Positions 18,186-24,997 of a stretch of 64,000 nt of DNA are shown one piece after another (position 1 is the first letter of the stretch; every line of letters starts with the position of its first letter). The notes under the pieces are model-generated. The model saw nothing but the letters and a program-made list of their open reading frames with translations. It had not been told where the DNA came from and did no database searches. Made by a program: the position numbers and the translations under genes. The DNA is from Streptomyces sp. NBC_01288 (GTDB taxonomy: Bacteria > Actinomycetota > Actinomycetes > Streptomycetales > Streptomycetaceae), in the NCBI RefSeq assembly GCF_035982055.1, contig NZ_CP108427.1:4092001-4156000 (forward strand). Direction: 5' to 3'.

Positions 18186-18980
18186 TCAGCTGAGGAGGTC
18201 CGGTTCGCAGCGGCTGATGTCCTGCCACAGGGGCTGGTAGTTGATCCACGCGACGAGGTCACCGCCGGTCTGTTCGCGGGTGGCGACGGCGAGTTTGTGG
18301 TCGATGAGGAGAGGACGGCCGGCCGCTTTCGCGAGGAGCTGGACCTGGCAGGAGCGTTCCATGGACAGGAACCACCAGGCCGCCGCGTCCACCGAGTCGC
18401 CCACGGTGAGCAGTCCGTGGTTGCGCAGCACGAGCGCCTTGCGCGAGCCGAGCCCTGCGGCGATCCGCTTGCCCTCCTCGGCGTCGACGGAGACCCCGCT
18501 GTAGGCGTCGTAGAGCGCGTGGTCCTCGTAGAAGGCGCAGCTCTCCTGGCTGATCGGGTCGAGGAAGTCGCCGAGGGCGGAGAGCGCGCGGCCGTGCACG
18601 GAGTGGCAGTGGGCGACCGCGACGACGTCCGGGCGGGCGGCGTGGACCTGCGAGTGCACGGTGAACGCGGCCTGGTTGACATGGTGGCGGCCCTGGAGCA
18701 CCTGGCCGTCCGAGTTGGCCAGCACCAGATCGGTCACGGTGACGTGCCGGAAGGGCATCCCGAAGGGGTTGACCCAGAAGCAGTCGGTGAACTCGGGGTC
18801 GCGGGCGGTGATGTGCCCCGAGACCCCGTCCTCGAAGCCGTACCGGCCGAACAGGCGCAGGGCGCCCGCGAGCCGTTCCTTGCGGTGCCGGCGTTCGTCC
18901 TCGACCGACTCGTGCATCGGCGGCATGGCGAACCGCAGCCGGTCGGTGGGCAGGGGGGAGGGCGGTGTCGGCCCGTGCAT
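18186..18980 (-). CDS. Class II aldolase/adducin-family protein
   Basis: 264 residues with the class II aldolase fold. The pattern GVSGHITARD near the N-terminus and the metal-binding pair in AHCHSVHG (around residue 140) are visible, and a later His lies in LRNHGLLTVG. Family members are fuculose/ribulose-phosphate aldolases or decarboxylases; the substrate is not readable. GGAGG four to five bases before the ATG supports the start. It is convergent with the DUF4429 gene, six bases apart. Confidence 0.8.
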   Translation of the reverse strand: MHGPTPPSPLPTDRLRFAMPPMHESVEDERRHRKERLAGALRLFGRYGFEDGVSGHITARDPEFTDCFWVNPFGMPFRHVTVTDLVLANSDGQVLQGRHHVNQAAFTVHSQVHAARPDVVAVAHCHSVHGRALSALGDFLDPISQESCAFYEDHALYDAYSGVSVDAEEGKRIAAGLGSRKALVLRNHGLLTVGDSVDAAAWWFLSMERSCQVQLLAKAAGRPLLIDHKLAVATREQTGGDLVAWINYQPLWQDISRCEPDLLS

Positions 18981-19110
18981 CGGTCCTCCAGCACTGGGTT
19001 CCTGTTACCGGCGGAAGTTACCGTCGGTGAGGCGAAAAGGGCAGTGGTGTTCTGTAAAGATGCGGCACCAAGCGGGGCCGGGTGCCTTCCGAGTGCTTTC
19101 TGGGGCCGTC

Positions 19111-19165
19111 CCGAGTCCCGACCGAGTCCCGACCGAGTCCGTCCTGAGTCCGTCCCGCAGTCCTT
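19111..19165. repeat. 11-bp tandem repeat upstream of the PNPOx-like gene
   Basis: Five consecutive 11-base units begin at 19111: CCGAGTCCCGA twice, then CCGAGTCCGTC, CTGAGTCCGTC and a diverged CCGCAGTCCTT. They end about 48 bases before the ATG at 19213. The period is about one helical turn. Confidence 0.7.
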
Positions 19166-19212
19166 TGCGAATCCGGACAGTGGGTGTCGGGTATCGGCGG
19201 GACAGTGGTCCT

Positions 19213-19686
19213 ATGACTGCGAACTGGGCGGTATTCGTCGCCGCGGAACCCGAACTCGCCGCGACCGTGGAGGAGCGCTTCGGGGCCCTCACACATCACG
19301 TCCTCGCGACGCTGCGCAAGGACGGGTCGCCGCGGACGAGCGGGATCGAAGTGCGGTTCCTGGACGGGGAGTTGTGGTTCGGGATGATGCCCGACTCGCT
19401 CAAGGCGCTGGATCTGCGGCGCGATCCGCGGTTCGCCCTCCAGGCCAATCCGGGGGTGGGTACGGAGATGGGCGGCGGGGATGTGCGGGTCGGCGGGCGG
19501 GCGGTGGAGGTGACGGATGCCGGGGTGAAGGGGGCGTACAGGGAAGAGGTGGAACCGCCGGAGCCGTTCCACCTCTTCCGCACCGAGCTGACGGAGGTCG
19601 TGCGGACCTTTGTCGAGGACGAGACGTATCTCGTCACTCAGGTCTGGCACCCCGGAAAACCGGTGCGCACGCTCAAGCGGACCTGA
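19213..19686 (+). CDS. Pyridoxamine 5'-phosphate oxidase-family (split-barrel flavin) protein
   Basis: 157 residues with the split-barrel flavoprotein fold. The motif HHVLATLRKDGSPRTSGIEV is typical of PNPOx-like and F420-dependent enzymes, followed by LWFGMMPDSLKALDLRRDPR. The cofactor (FMN or F420) and substrate cannot be decided from the sequence. No clear ribosome binding site precedes the ATG; a tandem repeat lies upstream. It is convergent with guaA, 14 bases apart. Confidence 0.78.
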   Translation: MTANWAVFVAAEPELAATVEERFGALTHHVLATLRKDGSPRTSGIEVRFLDGELWFGMMPDSLKALDLRRDPRFALQANPGVGTEMGGGDVRVGGRAVEVTDAGVKGAYREEVEPPEPFHLFRTELTEVVRTFVEDETYLVTQVWHPGKPVRTLKRT

Positions 19687-19700
19687 GCCTCAAGAAAGGC

Positions 19701-21272
19701 CTACTCCCACTCGATCGTGCCCGGCGGCTTCGACGTGATGTCGAGGACGACCCGGTTGACGTCGGCGACCTCGTTCGTGATGCGGGTGGAGATCTTCGCG
19801 AGGACGTCGTACGGCAGACGCGACCAGTCGGCGGTCATCGCGTCCTCGGAGGAGACCGGGCGCAGGACGATCGGGTGGCCGTAGGTGCGGCCGTCGCCCT
19901 GGACGCCGACGCTGCGGACGTCGGCGAGGAGGACCACCGGGCACTGCCAGATGTCGCGGTCGAGGCCGGCCGCGGTCAGTTCCTCGCGGGCGATCGCGTC
20001 GGCCTCACGGAGGAGGTCGAGGCGGTCCTTGGTGACCTCGCCGACGATGCGGATGCCGAGACCGGGACCCGGGAAGGGCTGGCGCTGGACGATCTCGTCC
20101 GGGAGGCCCAGCTCCTGGCCGACCATCCGGACCTCGTCCTTGAACAGCTTGCGGAGCGGTTCGATGAGCTGGAATTCGAGGTCTTCGGGGAGGCCGCCCA
20201 CGTTGTGGTGGGACTTGATGTTGGCCGTGCCGGTGCCGCCGCCGGACTCGACGACGTCCGGGTAGAGCGTGCCCTGCACCAGGAACGCGACCTCGGGGCC
20301 CTCGTCCGCGATGATCTCGGCCTGCGCCTGCTCGAAGACGCGGATGAACTCGCGGCCGATGATCTTCCGCTTCTGCTCCGGGTCGGAGACCCCGGCGAGC
20401 GCGGTGAGGAAGCGCTCCTCCGCGTCCACGACCTTCAGCTGTACGCCGGTCGCGGCCACGAAGTCCTTCTCGACCTGCTCGGTCTCGCCCTTGCGCATCA
20501 GACCGTGGTCGACGTACACGCAGGTCAGCTGGGAACCGATCGCCTTCTGGACGAGGGCGGCGGCCACGGCGGAGTCGACACCGCCGGACAGACCGCAGAT
20601 CGCGCGCTTGTCGCCGACCTGCTCGCGGATCGCGGCGACCTGCTCGTCGATGACGTTGCCGGTGGTCCAGTTCGGGGTGAGGCCCGCGCCCCGGTACAGG
20701 AAGTGCTCCAGGACCTGCTGGCCGTGCGTGGAGTGCATGACCTCGGGGTGGTACTGGACGCCGTAGAGCTTCTTCTCGTCGTTCTCGAAGGCGGCGACCG
20801 GGACGACGTCCGTGGACGCGCTGACCGTGAAGCCCTCGGGGGCGGCGGAGCAGGCGTCGCCGTGCGACATCCACACCGACTGCTCGTCCGGGGTGCCTTC
20901 GAAGAGGGTGGAGGACGACTTGGAGACGTGCAGTTCCGTACGGCCGTACTCGCGGGCGCCCGTGTTGTCGACGGTGCCGCCGAGGGTCGTGGCCATCAGC
21001 TGGAAGCCGTAGCACATGCCGAAGACGGGGACGCCGGCGTCGAAGAGTTCGCGGTCCAGGCGGGGGGCGCCCTCCGCGTACACCGACGAGGGGCCGCCGG
21101 AGAGGATGATCGCCGCCGGGTTCTTGGCGAGCATCTCGGCGACCGGCATGGTGCTCGGCACGATCTCGCTGTAGACCCGGGCCTCGCGGACGCGGCGGGC
21201 GATGAGCTGGGCGTACTGCGCGCCGAAGTCGACGACCAGGACGGTGTCGGGGGCGGGGGTCGCTGCTGACAC
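19701..21272 (-). CDS. guaA: GMP synthase (glutamine-hydrolysing)
   Basis: 523 residues, standard length. The glutamine amidotransferase domain has the nucleophile in GMCYGFQL (about residue 85) and His/Glu in YHPEV. The ATP-pyrophosphatase domain has the P-loop GLSGGVDSAVAAA (about 225-237), and the C-terminal dimerisation domain ends TSKPPGTIEWE. It converts XMP to GMP, the step after IMP dehydrogenase (guaB2 at 52531). The GTG at 21272 is chosen because GGAAGG lies five bases upstream; the open frame extends further without support. Confidence 0.97.
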   Translation of the reverse strand: MSAATPAPDTVLVVDFGAQYAQLIARRVREARVYSEIVPSTMPVAEMLAKNPAAIILSGGPSSVYAEGAPRLDRELFDAGVPVFGMCYGFQLMATTLGGTVDNTGAREYGRTELHVSKSSSTLFEGTPDEQSVWMSHGDACSAAPEGFTVSASTDVVPVAAFENDEKKLYGVQYHPEVMHSTHGQQVLEHFLYRGAGLTPNWTTGNVIDEQVAAIREQVGDKRAICGLSGGVDSAVAAALVQKAIGSQLTCVYVDHGLMRKGETEQVEKDFVAATGVQLKVVDAEERFLTALAGVSDPEQKRKIIGREFIRVFEQAQAEIIADEGPEVAFLVQGTLYPDVVESGGGTGTANIKSHHNVGGLPEDLEFQLIEPLRKLFKDEVRMVGQELGLPDEIVQRQPFPGPGLGIRIVGEVTKDRLDLLREADAIAREELTAAGLDRDIWQCPVVLLADVRSVGVQGDGRTYGHPIVLRPVSSEDAMTADWSRLPYDVLAKISTRITNEVADVNRVVLDITSKPPGTIEWE

Positions 21273-21421
21273 GGGGGCCTTCCGGCGGTTGGGCGGGGTT
21301 CTGGTCATCGATTCTAACGGGGCTCGGGTGGGGCACCTGGTCGTGCCTGTGTGACGAGGCTCGGGTGGGTCACCTGGTCGTCCCCGAGGGCTCCGCCCCG
21401 GGCCTGTGCCATACTCGCCCC

Positions 21422-21493
21422 ATGCTCACGCACCCGACCTCCCTCTTTACCTATGGCAACCGGCCCGCCGGCTGCCATGGTCGAGCTGCTTGA
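21422..21493 (+). CDS. Putative Phe/Tyr leader peptide of chorismate mutase
   Basis: A 23-codon ORF, MLTHPTSLFTYGNRPAGC followed by HGRAA, ends 20 bases before a perfect terminator. Phe-9 and Tyr-11 use TTT and TAT, both rare codons in Streptomyces. CATACT eight bases before the ATG could be a -10, giving a leaderless leader. The segment CGGCCCG at 21461-21467, just after these codons, is complementary to CGGGCCG in the terminator's 5' arm (21523-21529). Stalling at the codons would favour read-through. The function is inference. Confidence 0.5.
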   Translation: MLTHPTSLFTYGNRPAGCHGRAA

Positions 21494-21513
21494 GTTACTG
21501 ACGAGCGACTTTC

Positions 21514-21557
21514 CAGGCGCCCCGGGCCGACAAGGCCCGGGGCGCCTGTCGTTTTCC
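21514..21557 (+). terminator. Intrinsic terminator, probable attenuator of chorismate mutase
   Basis: A perfect 15-bp stem (21514-21528 with 21534-21548, loop GACAA) is followed by TCGTTTTCC. It lies between the short Phe/Tyr ORF and the chorismate mutase start, where a constitutive terminator would otherwise silence the gene. Confidence 0.7.
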
Positions 21558-21603
21558 GGGGGTTGTCGGTCGGGGGTGGCCGTTCCGCGACGAGGAGATC
21601 CTT

Positions 21604-21861
21604 ATGACCACCACCACGCCCGAGCAGACCATCGCCGATGCCCGGGAGCGCATCGACGCCCTGGACGACCGGATCATCGGTCTCATCCAGGAACGGGTCG
21701 CCGTGTCCGCCGTCGTCCAGGAGGCGCGGATCGCGTCGGGTGGGCGGCGGGTGAGCCTTACCCGGGAGAACGAGATCCTCAGCCACTACAGTGCGGCGCT
21801 CGGCAAGCCCGGTACCTCGCTGGCCATGACGTTGCTCGAACTGTCCCGGGGTCGTATCTGA
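21604..21861 (+). CDS. Chorismate mutase (AroQ type)
   Basis: 85 residues, the length of a monofunctional AroQ-class chorismate mutase, which converts chorismate to prephenate for Phe and Tyr synthesis. The family pattern is ARERIDALDDRIIGLIQERVAV with Arg and Lys/Arg-type active-site positions, then RENEIL. The start follows GAGGAGATCCTT. It is preceded by a terminator and a short Phe/Tyr-containing ORF, so attenuation by aromatic amino-acid supply is likely. Confidence 0.9.
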   Translation: MTTTTPEQTIADARERIDALDDRIIGLIQERVAVSAVVQEARIASGGRRVSLTRENEILSHYSAALGKPGTSLAMTLLELSRGRI

Positions 21862-22491
21862 GGCCGGTCGTATCTGAATTCGGTGCCGCTCTCACCCGTA
21901 CGGCGCGTGACCGCCTGGCGAACCGTTTCGTTGGGGGTGGTGTCCGCGCCAGCCAGGGGCGGGCCCGAAAGAACCACGCGTGGCTCGGCTGGGGCGATGA
22001 GACGTACGGATCGTGCCGTGCGTCGTGGGACCTCGCTCCAGGGTCGTGACCGGACGGCAGGGGACAGCGGCCCGGTCACCCAAGAGAACGGTCGGCTCCG
22101 GGGACGCCCGGGGCCGCCCGGCGGAAACTGCAAAAATGCACAAAGCCGGATCGAACGGTTGCGGAGGCCGCGTCCATCCAGCACGATGCGTAGAGGACCC
22201 TGAGGCTTCCCCGAGCCCCAAGTCCCCATGCAGACAACCGCATTGCAGTGCACTGTCCCTCTGCCGGACCCCCGCCAAAGGTCGAGACCAAGCGCGCGCC
22301 CCGTGTGCGCCGGGGCGCCGACCCAGGGCACTTGAGACAAGCGGCGCAACCCCCCGGCGCCGCTCCCAGGCACCGGCGCTGCCCTGACGTCGGTGCTGAC
22401 GGAGAAGGGCCCCGCGGCTCCGTCCCGCGGGGCCCTTCGCTTGCCCTCAACCGCCCATCACCGCAACGGCGTCAAGTCGGGCTCCCTGTCC
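21862..22491. other. Long intergenic region with a bidirectional terminator
   Basis: 630 bases without a supported gene. A 13-bp stem (22405-22417 with 22425-22437) forms a bidirectional terminator. A locally A-rich patch around 22128-22145 (CTGCAAAAATGCACAAAG) stands out in GC-rich sequence and could mark a promoter for an untranslated RNA ending at the terminator. No tRNA, SRP RNA, RNase P RNA or tmRNA signature is recognisable. Confidence 0.4.
22405..22437. terminator. Bidirectional hairpin terminator
   Basis: AAGGGCCCCGCGG and CCGCGGGGCCCTT form a perfect 13-bp stem around a seven-base loop. It follows the chorismate mutase intergenic region and precedes the convergent gene ending at 22492. 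Confidence 0.75.
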
Positions 22492-23682
22492 CTAAGTTCG
22501 GCTCACCGTCCCGCATGTCTCGTTCTCGCCCTCGCCCTCGCCGATCCCCTTGCTCCGGTCGTACGGGTCCGTCGTCGGGCCGGACGGCGCGGCTCCCGTG
22601 GGTTCCGCCGAGGAGGGCGAGGAGAAGCCCGGGTGGAAGTAGCCGTCGTAGACGTCGCAGGCGCTGTTGCCGAAGTCCGCGTTATAGGTGAGGACGCTGA
22701 GCCGGCCGGAGGTGACCTGGTAGCGGGCGGGGTCGAGGAGTTGGAGGTCGAGCACGCGGCGGACGATGGTGCGGGTGACCTCGGTGGAGCCGTCGGTGCG
22801 GACGACCGGGTAGACGAAGGTGTAGTCGGCGTGGATCAGGACGCCGGAGTGCTCGCCCTTCTTGAACGTGATCCGGCCGCGGGTCTTCACGACGTCACCG
22901 ACGAGCCGTACGTCCTTGGGGGCGAAGCGGCTGAACATCATCAGTGGGTCGTGGGCCTTGGTCGGGGTGCTCAGGGATGTGTTCAACTCGGCGATCAGGC
23001 CGGGTTGTTTCGGGTCCAGCACCGCGAGCGCGGCGGTCGGGCGGGCGCCGGCGATCGTCTTCGGGCGGAGGTTGGCGTCGACGAGGAGCTTCTCGGCCTG
23101 CTTCAGGGCGAGTTGGACCTGACCCTTCGAGAAGACACCCACGGCCTTCGCCTGCGGCAGGACGATACCGGCAGCGCCGTCCGCCCAGTTCAGCGCGGGT
23201 GAACCGGCGAACGGCCGGTCCAGGGTGGGGGTTTCGGGGTCCACGGCGGAGGGCGCGGCGGTCGGGGCGGCCGTTTCCGGCGCGAGCGGGGAGGCCGCGG
23301 CGGCGTCCGGGCCGTCCTTGCCGCCGTCGCTCTTGCCGAACGGGTCGCCGGGTATGAGCGACGGCCTCATCGCGACCACGGCGACGGCGATCGCGAGCGG
23401 CACGCCGATCACGGCCCACGCGCGGCGCCTGCGCCGGGCCCGCCCGTTCATCTCCTGCCAGGCTGGACCGGTCCGCCACCCCTCGGGCTCCTGGCGCTTG
23501 GCCTTCCCCTTCTTCTTGCTCTCGTCCTGCTTCAGCCGCTCGGTCACCTCACGGGCGCGGGCGGACGGTTCCTTGGGGGCGGAGGCACGGATGTCGCGCT
23601 CCGTGTCGCGGGCGAACTGTTCCCAGACATCGTCGGGGATCTCCGGGGTCGAGGAAGGTTCCTCTGAAGGCTTGTCAGACAC
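22492..23682 (-). CDS. Single-pass membrane protein of unknown function
   Basis: About 396 residues. A charged cytoplasmic N-terminus (about 85 residues, Lys/Glu/Pro-rich) precedes one membrane helix (AWAVIGVPLAIAVAVVAM). A Pro/Ala-rich linker and a roughly 260-residue extracytoplasmic domain follow. The outer domain has no motif I recognise; it includes FKKGEHSGVLIHADYTFVYPV, and Cys residues in NSACDVYDGYFHPGF and near the C-terminus could form a disulphide. The GTG at 23682 follows GGGGAC; upstream in-frame starts are less likely. Confidence 0.65.
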   Translation of the reverse strand: MSDKPSEEPSSTPEIPDDVWEQFARDTERDIRASAPKEPSARAREVTERLKQDESKKKGKAKRQEPEGWRTGPAWQEMNGRARRRRRAWAVIGVPLAIAVAVVAMRPSLIPGDPFGKSDGGKDGPDAAAASPLAPETAAPTAAPSAVDPETPTLDRPFAGSPALNWADGAAGIVLPQAKAVGVFSKGQVQLALKQAEKLLVDANLRPKTIAGARPTAALAVLDPKQPGLIAELNTSLSTPTKAHDPLMMFSRFAPKDVRLVGDVVKTRGRITFKKGEHSGVLIHADYTFVYPVVRTDGSTEVTRTIVRRVLDLQLLDPARYQVTSGRLSVLTYNADFGNSACDVYDGYFHPGFSSPSSAEPTGAAPSGPTTDPYDRSKGIGEGEGENETCGTVSRT

Positions 23683-23894
23683 GTCCCCAAGTTCTAGACG
23701 TTCCGAAAGCCTGTTCACAAGAAGAACTTGGGTGTGACACAGCCCACATAAGAATCCGGTGAGAGTGGGCACAACCGTTCGCAGGTTTCCCGGGTCTCAC
23801 CTGCATACCCAAGGGCCACACCCGCGCCCCACACGCGGAGCCCTCCGCCCAGCGTGCTGCGCTGCCGCAGCACACCGGACTTCCCGAGGACTTC

Positions 23895-24905
23895 ATGAAG
23901 CTGCGCCGTGCCATGGCCGCGGCGGCCGCGACGGCCGTCATCGCTCCGCTCGCCCTGCTCTCCGCGCCCGCCGCGTTCGCGGAGGACTCGGCGTCGCCGA
24001 CCCCGAGCGACAGCGCGAGCGAGTCCGTCTCCGCTTCGCCGTCCGACTCGGTCTCCCCGACGCCGTCCGGCTCCGACTCCGCGTCGCCGTCCGGCAGCAC
24101 CCTGCCGAGCGGCTCGACCTCGCCCTCGGCGAGCGACAGCGCCTCCACGTCGGCCACGCCGTCCACCTCGGCCGAGCCGAGTGAGGAGCCGACCGACCCG
24201 GACGTGCCGTTCTGCGAGGACCTGGACGAGGACTTCTCCGACGCCAAGGTGTCCGCGGACATCAAGGGCCTGCCGGGCAAGATCGTCGCGGGCGACGGCT
24301 TCCACAGCTTCAAGCTGACCGTCACGAACAAGTCGAAGACCACGGTCGACGGCGTCGCCTTCTACGCAGAGGTCGAGAACTACGAGCTCGACGAGTCGAA
24401 GTTCCTGAGCCCGTACGTGGACCTGGAGTTCAAGAACCCCGAGTCCGGCAAGTGGGACCGCATCGGCAACGACGAGTGGGCCGGCGACTACTTCTTCTAC
24501 ATCAACGCCCTGAAGTCCGGGAAGAGCGAGACCGTCGACCTGCGCGTCAGCATCAGCGCGAAGGCCCCGGCCGGCGACGCCTACTCCTTCGGCTCCGGCG
24601 CCTACCTCGACAACGTCAAGGGCCAGGACTGCATCGCCGAGGGCTGGGCCCAGTACGACTTCGAGGTCCTGAAGGCCGGCTCCACCAACACCGACCCGGG
24701 CACCGCCACCCCGAGCACCGGTGACAAGGACACCTCGGTGAAGAAGCCGCAGGGCGAGGTCTCCGACCTCCCGACCGGCAACCTCGCCGAGACCGGCTCC
24801 AGTTCCGCGCTCCCGGTGATCGGCCTCGTCGGCGGCGCCGCCGTCGTCGCGGGTGCCGCCGCGGTGGTCATGGTGCGTCGACGCAAGAGCGGGGCGAGCG
24901 CGTAA
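23895..24905 (+). CDS. Sortase-anchored, Ser-rich surface protein (LAxTG)
   Basis: 336 residues. A clear signal peptide (MKLRRAMAAAAATAVIAPLA, cleavage near AFAED) is followed by about 70 residues of Ser/Pro/Thr repeats. A folded domain (about residues 105-250) with CEDLDEDFSDAKV and a second Cys near GQDCIAEGW comes next. A sorting signal completes it: LAETG, a hydrophobic helix and the basic tail RRRKSGASA. LAxTG is the motif of class E sortases in Streptomyces. The product should be attached to peptidoglycan. GAGG lies six bases before the ATG. Confidence 0.85.
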   Translation: MKLRRAMAAAAATAVIAPLALLSAPAAFAEDSASPTPSDSASESVSASPSDSVSPTPSGSDSASPSGSTLPSGSTSPSASDSASTSATPSTSAEPSEEPTDPDVPFCEDLDEDFSDAKVSADIKGLPGKIVAGDGFHSFKLTVTNKSKTTVDGVAFYAEVENYELDESKFLSPYVDLEFKNPESGKWDRIGNDEWAGDYFFYINALKSGKSETVDLRVSISAKAPAGDAYSFGSGAYLDNVKGQDCIAEGWAQYDFEVLKAGSTNTDPGTATPSTGDKDTSVKKPQGEVSDLPTGNLAETGSSSALPVIGLVGGAAVVAGAAAVVMVRRRKSGASA

Positions 24906-24920
24906 CACGCGGCTCGCCGC

Positions 24921-24970
24921 ACAAGCAGAAGGACCTGCGCTCGGAGGGGGGCGCAGGTCCTTCTGCTTGT
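24921..24970. terminator. 20-bp perfect hairpin, bidirectional terminator
   Basis: ACAAGCAGAAGGACCTGCGC at 24921-24940 pairs exactly with 24951-24970 around a ten-base G-rich loop. It separates the convergent surface-protein and GMC oxidoreductase genes. Confidence 0.8.
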
Positions 24971-24997
24971 GCCGACCGTTCAAGTACCGCTGATCGG

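Noticed and set aside
15621..21269. Very long plus-strand open frame spanning several genes
   Set aside because: It runs antisense or out of frame across DoxX, the IPT membrane protein, DUF4429, aldolase and guaA, all of which have clear domain evidence. Long antisense frames are expected with high G/C third positions.
23854..23873. 8-bp hairpin (GTGCTGCG/CGCAGCAC) before the surface-protein gene
   Set aside because: A perfect short stem close to the start, but stems of this size are common by chance at this GC content.
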